Below, one piece after another: positions 51,508 to 59,184 of a stretch of 64,000 nt of DNA. Position numbers and translations under genes: made by a program. Position 1 is the stretch's first letter. The number at the start of each line of letters is the position of its first letter. The notes under the pieces are model-generated. The model did not search any database, was not told where the DNA came from, and saw only the letters and a list, made by a program, of their open reading frames with translations. The stretch is from Nonomuraea typhae (GTDB taxonomy: Bacteria > Actinomycetota > Actinomycetes > Streptosporangiales > Streptosporangiaceae), in the NCBI RefSeq assembly GCF_009760925.1, contig NZ_VRLV01000010.1:186001-250000 (forward strand), written 5' to 3'.

Positions 51508-51577
51508 GAGGACCTCCTGGTGTTGGGGACAGTCCCAGCTTCGCACGACGGCTGTCCCTACGCGAAACCGGGCGCGA

Positions 51578-52432
51578 TCAGCCAAGGCGGGCAAGCTCCT
51601 CGGCGGTGAGGTCGAGCTCGGCCGCCGCCAGCGAGTCGAGGATGGTTTCCGGACGGCTCGAACCCGGGATCGGGATCATCACCGGGCTCCTGGCCAGTTC
51701 CCACGCCAGGCACACGCGCTGCGGGGAGACGCCGCGCTCGCGCGCCACCTCGCCGAAGGCGGCGTGCCGCTCCCCCAGCGCGCCGACGTTGCTCATCCCG
51801 CCGAGCGGCTCCCACGGCAGGAACGCCACCCCCATCTCCGCGCAGACGTCCACCTCCGGCTCGCTGCTGCGAAAGCGCGGCGAGTACTGGTTCTGCACGC
51901 TCGCCAGCCGCCCGCCGAGCACCTCGCCGGCCAGCCTGATCTGCGCCGGATCGGCGTTGGAGACGCCCGCCATCCGGATCTTCCCCTCGTCGAGCAGGTC
52001 GCGCAGCGCGCCGATCGACTCCTCGTACGGCACCGCCGGATCCGGCCGGTGATGCTGGTACAGCCCGATGGCCTCGACACCCAGCGCCTTCAGCGACCGC
52101 TCGCAGGCCCGTTTGAGGTAGTCGGGGCGGCCGTCGACCTCCCACCGCCCGCCGGGCCTGGTGTGCCCGCCCTTGGTGGCCACGAGCACCGCGCCGGCGT
52201 CGCCGCCCCAGCTGGCCAGCGCCTTGGCCACGATGCGCTCGTTGTGCCCGACCTGCGCCTCCGTCGGGGTGTAGGCGTCGGCGGTGTCGATCAGGGTGAT
52301 CCCCGCGTCCAGGGCGGCGTGGATCGTCCTGATCGACTGGGCCTCGTCCGGCATGTGACCCGCCACCGACATCGGCATCGCGCCGAGGCCGATCGCACTG
52401 ACACTCATCTGACCGATCAGTCGTGTCTGCAT
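51578..52432 (-). CDS. Aldo/keto reductase
   Basis: An NADPH-dependent (alpha/beta)8 oxidoreductase of 284 residues. The catalytic tetrad is visible as DTADAYTP (Asp and Tyr near 49-54), VATKGG (Lys near 82) and QHHRPD (His near 120). IPGSSRPETILDSL near the C-terminus binds the cofactor phosphate. I chose ATG at 52432, which places MSVSAIGLGAMPM correctly; a longer frame upstream has no family match. It reduces an aldehyde or ketone that cannot be named. Confidence 0.9.
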   Translation of the reverse strand: MQTRLIGQMSVSAIGLGAMPMSVAGHMPDEAQSIRTIHAALDAGITLIDTADAYTPTEAQVGHNERIVAKALASWGGDAGAVLVATKGGHTRPGGRWEVDGRPDYLKRACERSLKALGVEAIGLYQHHRPDPAVPYEESIGALRDLLDEGKIRMAGVSNADPAQIRLAGEVLGGRLASVQNQYSPRFRSSEPEVDVCAEMGVAFLPWEPLGGMSNVGALGERHAAFGEVARERGVSPQRVCLAWELARSPVMIPIPGSSRPETILDSLAAAELDLTAEELARLG

Positions 52433-52455
52433 GGGTCCATGGTCATACATGCGGA

Positions 52456-53205
52456 CTACGGCGTCGCGGTGGTGACCGTGAACAAGCCGATCTTCTCCCG
52501 CCTGCTGACCACGTCGCCGTATCCGGCCGTCTTCGCCCAGGTGTGCAGCTGTTCGGCCGCCCGGCACTTCATCACCCACAACCGCCCGTCCCGGTTGGGC
52601 AGCACGTTGGCGATGAACTCCAGCTGCGGGTGACGGGTCTGCGTGGTGAAGATCAGCACGCCGTCGGGGGCGAGCAGGTCGCGCAGCCTGGCCAGCGACT
52701 TCTTGATCGTCTCGTCGTCCAGGATCAGCTCGTACAGGCCGGAGACCACGATGATGTCGGCCGGGCTGCCCAGCGGCTCGGGGTCGAAGGCGTCGCCGCG
52801 CTCGTAGCGGACGTTGGCCAGCCCCCGCTGGGCCGCCAGCCGCCGGCCCAGGCGCAGGCCGTCCTCGGCCAGGTCACGGCAGACCACCTCGACCTCCGGC
52901 TGCTCCTTGGCCACGTCCTGCAGGTACCGCCCTGGCCCCGCGGCCACGTCCAGGATCAGCGCCCGCCCGGCGCGGGCGGACACCTCGTCCCGGATGATCT
53001 CGCGGAGCAGGTCGCGGCGGGCGCGGATGGCCCGCCAGCCGACGGAGTTGAGGTAGATCCGGTCAAGGGGCCAGCCGTGGGCCTTGTTGACGTAGACGTA
53101 GTCGAGCATCGTGCCGCTGTCGAAGCCGTGGCGGTATCCGATGCGGATGCCCCGGCTCGTCCGGCCAAGGGTGCGCATGAGGAGCCGCATGAGTGCCCAT
53201 TTCAC
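52456..53205 (-). CDS. SAM-dependent methyltransferase, YnbC C-domain-like
   Basis: A protein of 249 residues. The N-terminal part (GFDSGTMLDYVYVNKAHG, LDRIYLNSVGWRAIRARR) is typical of the putative methyltransferase group fused to a hydrolase in E. coli YnbC. LILDVAAGPGRYLQDVA (near 84-100) is the SAM motif I, followed by an acidic VVCRDLAEDGLRLG. GTG at 53205 overlaps the acyltransferase stop (GTGA), with AGGGGAAA upstream. It is the fourth gene of a coupled lipid operon and may methylate the head group or acyl part of the product, by inference. Confidence 0.8.
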   Translation of the reverse strand: MKWALMRLLMRTLGRTSRGIRIGYRHGFDSGTMLDYVYVNKAHGWPLDRIYLNSVGWRAIRARRDLLREIIRDEVSARAGRALILDVAAGPGRYLQDVAKEQPEVEVVCRDLAEDGLRLGRRLAAQRGLANVRYERGDAFDPEPLGSPADIIVVSGLYELILDDETIKKSLARLRDLLAPDGVLIFTTQTRHPQLEFIANVLPNRDGRLWVMKCRAAEQLHTWAKTAGYGDVVSRREKIGLFTVTTATP

Positions 53206-53768
53206 GATATTTCCCCTTTTGAGAGTTGTCGGTGCGCCGCCTCCAGATCGTTGACAGGCGGCAAGAAGCTCACGGTCACCAGGGCCCTGCGCAGCCGGCC
53301 GTGCACGGGCAACACCCGATCGGTCCCCTCCAGCAGCACCGGCACGATCGGCACCCCGGCCGCCTCGGCCAGCCGCGCCGCCCCACGGTGAAAGGCGCCC
53401 ACCCGGCCGTCGCGCGACCGCGTGCCCTCCGGGTAGACGACCAGGACGCGGCCCTGCTCCAGCAGGTGTACGGCTGCCGCCAGGTCCGCGGAACCGCCGC
53501 CGCCCCGCCGTACCGGGAAGCCGGAGACCAGCGTCCGGCAGACGAGCGCCCGCGCCCGGTTGGCGAACCAGTAGTCGGCGGCGGCCGCCACGGACGGCCG
53601 CAACCGGGCGGGCAGCGCGGCCAGCAGGGCGGCGGTGTCGGCGTGCGAGCAGTGGTTGGCCACCACCACGCACGCCCCGTCCGGCAGCCGTCCCCGCACC
53701 GCCAGCCCGCCGCTGCACGCGAACGCCGTCCGCCAGAGCCGCCTGCGCAGCCGTGCCCCCGCGCTCAC
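53202..53768 (-). CDS. 1-acylglycerol-3-phosphate acyltransferase-like (PlsC family)
   Basis: A compact acyltransferase of 188 residues. Block I is NHCSHAD (His and Asp of the HX4D motif, near 38-43) and block III is YPEGTRSRDG (near 114-123). PIVPVLLEG is block IV. The GTG start overlaps the upstream cytidylyltransferase stop (GTGA). At 188 residues it is short for PlsC and has no clear membrane helix, so a peripheral enzyme is likely. Confidence 0.85.
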   Translation of the reverse strand: MSAGARLRRRLWRTAFACSGGLAVRGRLPDGACVVVANHCSHADTAALLAALPARLRPSVAAAADYWFANRARALVCRTLVSGFPVRRGGGGSADLAAAVHLLEQGRVLVVYPEGTRSRDGRVGAFHRGAARLAEAAGVPIVPVLLEGTDRVLPVHGRLRRALVTVSFLPPVNDLEAAHRQLSKGEIS

Positions 53769-54556
53769 GCGAACACCACCACGACGGCCAGCGCGACGAG
53801 CAGGGAGTCCACGCGGTCCAGCAGGCCGCCGAACCCCGGCAGCCAGCCGCCCGCGTCCTTGACCCCCGCGCCGCGCTTGAGCATCGACTCCAGCAGGTCG
53901 CCGAGCGGGGCGCCGGCCACGACGGCCAGCGCGGTGACCGGGGTGAGCGCGCCCAGCAGCATGAGTACGGCCAGGCCACCGGCCGCACCGCCGGCCACGC
54001 CGCCCCACGTCTTCGCCGGGGACAGCCGGGACAGCGCCGGGCCGCCGATCAGCCTGCCGCCGCACCAGGCGCAGACGTCCGCGAGCGCGACGGCCAGGCA
54101 GAGGGCGAACGCCGTGGCCGGCGGCATCGTGACCAGCCCCGTCAGGGGGGCCAGCCAGAGCACGCCGAACACGCCGTAGGCGGCCCGCCTGCCCCCATCC
54201 TCGGCGTCGCCGCCGATCACCGGCGCCAGCGCCACGGCCAGCAGCGCCACCGGGACCGCCTGGACCGCGGGCAGGAACGGCATGAAGGGCAGGGCGGCCG
54301 CGGCTCCGGCCAGGATCACGGTCTCGGGCGGGCGGAGCCGTACCAGACGGGCGTACTCCCCGGCGCACACCAGGCCGATGAGGGCGGCCAGGGCGGCCGC
54401 GCCGTACGAGCCCGCCAGGAGCGCGAGCGTCACCACCGGGGCGGCGACCGCCCAGGTCAGCCAGCGCTGGATCAGCTCGCGCCGCTGCGAGGCCCACACC
54501 GCCAGACCGCTCACGCCCAGGGCCCCGGCCAGGTAGGGGGCGGTGTCCAGGATCAT
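53765..54556 (-). CDS. Phosphatidate cytidylyltransferase-like (CdsA family)
   Basis: A membrane enzyme of 263 residues with about eight hydrophobic segments. The C-terminal CdsA signature is complete: LSPAKTWGGVAGG and GAPLGDLLESMLKRGAGVKDAGGWLPGFGGLLDRVDSL, which carries the Mg-binding Asp residues. It makes CDP-diacylglycerol or a similar CDP-lipid. The ATG overlaps the stop of the CDP-alcohol transferase gene (ATGA). Given the operon, it is probably a dedicated paralogue and not the housekeeping CdsA. Confidence 0.88.
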   Translation of the reverse strand: MILDTAPYLAGALGVSGLAVWASQRRELIQRWLTWAVAAPVVTLALLAGSYGAAALAALIGLVCAGEYARLVRLRPPETVILAGAAAALPFMPFLPAVQAVPVALLAVALAPVIGGDAEDGGRRAAYGVFGVLWLAPLTGLVTMPPATAFALCLAVALADVCAWCGGRLIGGPALSRLSPAKTWGGVAGGAAGGLAVLMLLGALTPVTALAVVAGAPLGDLLESMLKRGAGVKDAGGWLPGFGGLLDRVDSLLVALAVVVVFA

Positions 54557-55134
54557 CGGGGCGCCTCGAGCTCGTTGTGGACGCGCGCCAGCCGTACCAG
54601 GGCGGTGAGGGCGGAGGCGGCGGCGAGAAGGACGAGCCAGCCGGCCCAGCCCGTGAACGCGAAGACCACCAGCAGGACGCAGCGCTCGGTCTTGCCCATC
54701 GGACCACCCTGCGGACGCCGCGCCCCCGCGGCGGCACCCGCCAGGGCGACCCAGGACGGCAGCGTGGCGGCCAGCGCGGCGGTCGCCACCAGCGCGGGCG
54801 GCGCCAGCGCGAGGCAACCGGCGAGGACGGCCAGTTCGGCCACGCGGTCGCCGAGTTCGTTCACCACCGAGCCGAAGCGGGTGGCGCGGCCGCTCTCACG
54901 GGCGACGCCGCCGTCGAGGTTGGCGCAGGCCAGCCGGGCGGCCAGGAGAAGCGCGACGGCCAGGGCCGCGACCGGGCCCGGGGTGAGGGTGGCGAGGACG
55001 GCTCCGGCCGCTGCGGCGAAGGCGACACCCGCGGCGGTGACGACCCAGGGACGGACGTCATGGGCGACGAGGAGGGCGCGTACGCCACCCAGCCGGGCGG
55101 CGTACCAGGGCTTGAGTGCGTAGAGGCCGTTCAT
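54553..55134 (-). CDS. CDP-alcohol phosphatidyltransferase-like protein, YnbA-like
   Basis: A protein of 193 residues with about five membrane segments. The family motif is D-x2-D-G-x2-A-R-x8-G-x3-D-x3-D. Here the second and fourth Asp are present (LDGGVAR and NELGDR), but the first is Ala and the third is Asn. This variant recalls the YnbA group more than PgsA or PssA. It would attach a lipid to an alcohol using a CDP-lipid or CDP-alcohol. ATG at 55134 removes a Pro/Arg-rich shadow extension. It leads the four-gene operon. Confidence 0.8.
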   Translation of the reverse strand: MNGLYALKPWYAARLGGVRALLVAHDVRPWVVTAAGVAFAAAAGAVLATLTPGPVAALAVALLLAARLACANLDGGVARESGRATRFGSVVNELGDRVAELAVLAGCLALAPPALVATAALAATLPSWVALAGAAAGARRPQGGPMGKTERCVLLVVFAFTGWAGWLVLLAAASALTALVRLARVHNELEAPR

Positions 55135-55333
55135 GGGACCAGGGTCCGGCCGGCGGGCTGCCTGACACATGGGGCATTAAGCGCATTTCCCGCTAAGTAC
55201 CTCTACTCATCTGCCCACCCGCCCGAATCCCCGCCCGATCCGGGGCCAACGGGATCCAAAGGGTCTCTTGAGGTTGTGGTGAAAGTTCCTAGGACATGAC
55301 GACCCATATGAGGCAACGACTGATTGACCCGAT

Positions 55334-56332
55334 ATGAACCCCATGTGTGTCCTGGGCAAGGATCTGGCGCTGGACCTGGGGGCGGCCAGTACGCAGATCT
55401 ACGTCAGAAAACGCGGCATCGTCATCAACGAGCCCTCGCTGGTCCTGCGCAGCGGCGCCACCGGCCGGGTGGTCGGGTTCGGCGCGGAAACCCCGAAGTC
55501 ACCCGACCCGATCGCGATCCGGCCCGTGCGCCGCGGCGTGCCCGCCGACCAGGACCTGACCACCCGCCTGATCCGGCACTTCCTCCGCAAGGTGCACGGC
55601 CACCCGTTCTCCCGGCCGCGCATGGTGATCGCGCTGCCCGCCGACACCACGGGCCGGGCCGGGAGCCTGCTGCGTGACATGGCGTTCGAGGCCGAGGCGC
55701 GGCAGGTGTACCTGGTGCATCACGGCCTGGCCGCCGCCCTCGGGGTGGGTCTGCCGGTGCGGGAGGCCACCGGGAACATGATCATCGACATCGGCTGCGA
55801 CACCACCAGGATCGCCGTGGTGTCGTGCGGCGCCGTGGTGTGCGCGGCCACCGTCCAGGCGGGCTGCGGCGACGTCAACCGGGCCATCGCCGCCCGGGTC
55901 AACCGCGAGCTCAACGTGCACCTGGGCGAGCAGGCCATCGAACAGGCCAAGCGCCGCATCGGCTCGGCCTGGAGACCCGCCAACCAATCCGCCACCCTCT
56001 ACGGCGGTGACGACAGCGGCCGGATCGGCGCGGTCACGATCACCGCCGCCGAGATCTACGAGGCCGTCCGGCAACCGGTCATGATGATCGTGCGGGCGGC
56101 CGCGCAGATCCTCGAACGCTGCCCGCCCGAGCTCGCCACCGACGTGGCCGACCGGGGCGCGGTGCTGACGGGCGGCGGCGCGCTCATGCGCGGCCTGGCC
56201 CGCCGGATCCGCCTGGAGCTCGGCATCCCCGTCCAGCGCGCGGACCGCCCGGTCGAGGCGGTCGCCCTGGGCCTCGGCCGCTGCGTGGACGACCTCAGCC
56301 TCACCCGCAAAGAACTCGTCACTCGTCCCTGA
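55334..56332 (+). CDS. Divergent MreB/Mbl-like actin homologue
   Basis: A protein of 332 residues, close to MreB length. ALDLGAASTQIYVRKRGIVINEPSLV is the first phosphate loop, altered from the usual DLGTANT. NMIIDIGCDTTRIAVVSCG is the second, altered from DIGGGTT. VLTGGGALMRGL is the adenosine motif and is intact. No mreC, mreD or rodA is near. ATPase and filament formation are uncertain because of the loop changes. It diverges from the lipid operon across 199 bases and overlaps the convergent CDGSH gene by 14 bases. The ATG at 55334 lacks a good ribosome binding site; a second ATG is at 55343. Confidence 0.85.
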   Translation: MNPMCVLGKDLALDLGAASTQIYVRKRGIVINEPSLVLRSGATGRVVGFGAETPKSPDPIAIRPVRRGVPADQDLTTRLIRHFLRKVHGHPFSRPRMVIALPADTTGRAGSLLRDMAFEAEARQVYLVHHGLAAALGVGLPVREATGNMIIDIGCDTTRIAVVSCGAVVCAATVQAGCGDVNRAIAARVNRELNVHLGEQAIEQAKRRIGSAWRPANQSATLYGGDDSGRIGAVTITAAEIYEAVRQPVMMIVRAAAQILERCPPELATDVADRGAVLTGGGALMRGLARRIRLELGIPVQRADRPVEAVALGLGRCVDDLSLTRKELVTRP

Positions 56333-56981
56333 ACCCGATCGCCGCGTGGCTGCCGTCGCAGAACGGCTTGTTGCGCGAAGCCCCGCACCGGCACAGCGTG
56401 ACCCGGTTGCGCACCTCGTAGTCAGTCCCGTCGGCAGCCGTGACGGCGATGCCACCACGCACCCATATCGGCCCCGACACCCCCTGGACCGGATCCTCGA
56501 CCAGCCCGATCGACGGCGGCAGGTCCGGTTCCAGCGGGGTGCGCGCGGCCAGGTCCCAGGCCACCAGCCGTCCAGAAGGACAGTTGCCCGCCTCCTGCCG
56601 CACCGCGCTCCCCTGCCCGTCCATCTCCACGAGCGACCAGACCTGCCCGTCCGCATCACAGAACCTCGCGAACGCACACAAGGCCGGCGCATCCGTGAGC
56701 GTGACCTCGGGCCCGTCCTGCTCCCCCGCCTGCATCAGGTACGGCTCGCGCGAGGCCACCTCGGTCCCGTCGAACCCCACGCGCTCATGACTGCCGTCGC
56801 AGTACGGCTTGCTCCCCGACCGCCCGCAGCGGCACAACCGGTACGTCTCCTTGGCCGGATACTCCGCCCCCTGCTCCCAGCGCACCGACTGACCCTGGCC
56901 GTCGGCCCCGATGCTCTGCTTGGCCAAGGGCACCGACCCGGTGACCTCGTACGGCCCGTCCTCCGTGACCTGGATGTGCAT
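56319..56981 (-). CDS. Double-CDGSH iron-sulfur protein
   Basis: A protein of 220 residues with two complete 2Fe-2S sites of CDGSH type: CRCGRSGSKPYCDGSH (near 50-65) and CRCGASRNKPFCDGSH (near 199-214). Each gives three Cys and one His. The segment between them (about 75-190) contains ACTA-like DAPALCAFARFC, a (Fe-S)-associated pattern seen in actinobacterial homologues. Electron transfer or cluster storage is likely. I chose ATG at 56981; a GTG at 56990 is possible and neither has a ribosome binding site. Confidence 0.9.
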   Translation of the reverse strand: MHIQVTEDGPYEVTGSVPLAKQSIGADGQGQSVRWEQGAEYPAKETYRLCRCGRSGSKPYCDGSHERVGFDGTEVASREPYLMQAGEQDGPEVTLTDAPALCAFARFCDADGQVWSLVEMDGQGSAVRQEAGNCPSGRLVAWDLAARTPLEPDLPPSIGLVEDPVQGVSGPIWVRGGIAVTAADGTDYEVRNRVTLCRCGASRNKPFCDGSHAAIGFRDE

Positions 56982-57012
56982 GATCGACACTTTGCTACAG
57001 AACGTGACCGCT

Positions 57013-57018
57013 TAGGCT
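57013..57018 (+). promoter_or_regulatory. -10 element of the leaderless second AfsR-like gene
   Basis: TAGGCT lies exactly six bases before the ATG at 57025, the same hexamer and spacing as before orn and the roadblock operon. No Shine-Dalgarno sequence is present. The region is also the upstream side of the divergent CDGSH gene. Confidence 0.5.
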
Positions 57019-57024
57019 CAAAGC

Positions 57025-59085
57025 ATGCACGACACGCTGCGCATCTCCCTGCTCGGCCCGGTCCGCGCCCACCGTGGCCAGACCGAGCTCGACCTGGGCT
57101 CCCCCAAGCAGCGCCTGCTGCTGGCCGCGCTGACGTTGGCCGCCGGCCGCACGCTCGGCCGCGACCAGCTCATCGACGTGCTGTGGGAAGACAACCCACC
57201 GGCTACCGCCCGTAACGTCCTGCGCACCTACGCCTCCCGCCTGCGCGCCGCCCTGGGCCCGGACACGATCTTGTCAGTGGGCTCCGGATACCGCCTGGCC
57301 CCCGTAGCGACCGACATAGCCGACTTCGCCCACCTGCACTCCACCGGCCGCCCCGCAGAAGCCCTGGCCCTGTGGAGGGGCGAGGCACTGAGCGGCCTGC
57401 CCGGCGCCTACGCCGCCGCCCAGCGCGCCGCCCTGGAGGAGCAGCGCCTGGACGTCCTGGAACGCCGCCTGACCACGGACGTGTCATCCGGCCTGGAGGT
57501 CACCGCCGAACTGACCGCCCTCGTCGCCATCCATCCCCTGCGCGAACGCCTGCGCGGCCTCCTGATGCGCGCCCTGTACCGCTCCGGCCGCCAGTCCGAC
57601 GCGATCCAGGTGTTCACCGACACCCGCCGCATCCTGGACGAGGAACTGGGCGTCGAGCCGTCAGCCGAACTGAGCGACCTGTACCAGCAGGTCATCACCG
57701 GCGCCCTCCCCAGCGGTACGGCGGAGCCGCGCCCAGCCCAGCTACCGGGCGACATCCCCGACTTCACCGGCCGGACCACAACTGTGAACCACCTCCGGGC
57801 ACTCCTCCAGAAGGCACCCCGGTCCGACGGGCCCGTGATCGTGGCGGTGTCCGGGCTCGGCGGGGTTGGCAAGACCACGCTGGCCGTGCGCGTGGCGCAC
57901 CTGGTCACAGGGGCGTACCCGGACGGGCAGCTCCACGTGGACCTGCGAGGTGCCGGTGGCGAACCGGTTGGGCCGGGGCCGGTGCTTGAGCGGTTCCTGG
58001 GCGCCCTTGGTGCTGGGCGGATCCCGGTGGGCCTCGACGAGCGGGCTGCCCTGCTCAGGACGCTTACCGTGGATCGGCGGGTGTTGTTCCTGCTGGACAA
58101 CGCGGCTGCCGCGGCCCAAGTGCGGCCGCTGCTGCCCTCCGGTGGAGGCTGCGCGGTGCTGGTCACCAGCCGGACCCGGCTCACCGACGTGGCCGGAGCC
58201 GTGCACGTGGACCTCGATGTGCTGCCCGAAGGCGAGGCGGTGGAGCTGTTCACGAGGATCGCCCGGGTTCCGGGCGACGCTCTGGTGGCACGGGTGGTGC
58301 GAGAGTGCGGGCACCTGCCGCTGGCCGTACGGGTCGCGGCCGCCCGGTTGGCCGCGCGGCCCCGGTGGAGCGTCGTGGATCTTCTGGACCGGCTTTCCGA
58401 TGAGCGCCGCCGGTTGGCGGAGCTTCAGGTGGGCGATCTGGGGGTGGAGGCGTCGTTCGCGCTGAGCTATGAGCAGCTGCCGGCGCCCCTGGCCAGGGCG
58501 TTCCGGCGGCTGGCCGTACCCGATAGTGCGGAGCTGACGGTGGAGTTGGCAGCCGCGGTGCTTGGTGACGGGCGAGAGGTCACGCAGGTCCGGGCCGAGC
58601 GGGTGTGTGAGGAGTTGGTTGACCTCAGCCTTCTGGAGACGCCCGGGCCCGGGCGGTATCGCTTTCACGATCTTCTGCGGGCCTTCGCGCTCCAGCGCAC
58701 CGGCGAGGAGGAGCGCAGGGCCGCTCTCGGGCCTGTGCAGGACAGGTGGCTGGCGGGGATCGCCGACGCGGCCGTGCGGGCCGCGGACGATCCGGAGGCG
58801 CGTGAGCTCCTGCTGGCCGAGGCGTCCTGCCTGGCTGCGATGGATCAGCGGTACCAGGGCTCGCCCGACCCCGATCTGACGGTCGGCAGCACGCTGGTCG
58901 TGGCGCGTGCCCTGGCCCTGGTCGGGGCGCTTGATCCGCCCGAGGGCGACCCGTTCGGCCCTGCCGACCCGCACCTCGCCTACGCCCGTGGCCTGCTGGC
59001 CCTGGGGCTCTGGGAGAAGGGCGCCCACGAGATCGTGCGCGGTAAGGCCGCTCTGGAGAGCGCGCTGGCCGCGCTCGGGCGGTGA
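57025..59085 (+). CDS. AfsR/SARP-type regulator with NB-ARC domain, no TPR part
   Basis: A protein of 686 residues. An OmpR-type winged helix (about 5-95, with SPKQRLLLAALTLAAG) is followed by the activation domain (about 95-240). The NB-ARC ATPase has Walker A GLGGVGKTTLAV (near 277-288) and Walker B RVLFLLDNAA. It ends soon after the ATPase's helical domain, about 250 residues shorter than the AfsR-like protein at 30-33 kb, so the TPR sensor part is missing. Codon use drifts to more G/T third positions in the second half. Targets are unknown and no biosynthetic cluster is adjacent. Confidence 0.9.
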   Translation: MHDTLRISLLGPVRAHRGQTELDLGSPKQRLLLAALTLAAGRTLGRDQLIDVLWEDNPPATARNVLRTYASRLRAALGPDTILSVGSGYRLAPVATDIADFAHLHSTGRPAEALALWRGEALSGLPGAYAAAQRAALEEQRLDVLERRLTTDVSSGLEVTAELTALVAIHPLRERLRGLLMRALYRSGRQSDAIQVFTDTRRILDEELGVEPSAELSDLYQQVITGALPSGTAEPRPAQLPGDIPDFTGRTTTVNHLRALLQKAPRSDGPVIVAVSGLGGVGKTTLAVRVAHLVTGAYPDGQLHVDLRGAGGEPVGPGPVLERFLGALGAGRIPVGLDERAALLRTLTVDRRVLFLLDNAAAAAQVRPLLPSGGGCAVLVTSRTRLTDVAGAVHVDLDVLPEGEAVELFTRIARVPGDALVARVVRECGHLPLAVRVAAARLAARPRWSVVDLLDRLSDERRRLAELQVGDLGVEASFALSYEQLPAPLARAFRRLAVPDSAELTVELAAAVLGDGREVTQVRAERVCEELVDLSLLETPGPGRYRFHDLLRAFALQRTGEEERRAALGPVQDRWLAGIADAAVRAADDPEARELLLAEASCLAAMDQRYQGSPDPDLTVGSTLVVARALALVGALDPPEGDPFGPADPHLAYARGLLALGLWEKGAHEIVRGKAALESALAALGR

Positions 59086-59131
59086 AGGCGGGCAAAGCGG
59101 ACGGGAGCCAGGCGGTGAAGGCGGCACGAAA

Positions 59132-59164
59132 GTGTTGACGGCCGGTTCCATTGTTTTTCAACAC
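59132..59164. promoter_or_regulatory. Inverted repeat before the alpha/beta hydrolase gene
   Basis: GTGTTGA (59132-59138) and TCAACAC (59158-59164) are exact inverted copies with a 19-base spacer. The left arm contains TTGACG, a possible -35. The site lies 20 bases before the hydrolase ATG and could be an operator. Confidence 0.4.
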
Positions 59165-59184
59165 ACCCGCCGCACAGTGACCCC

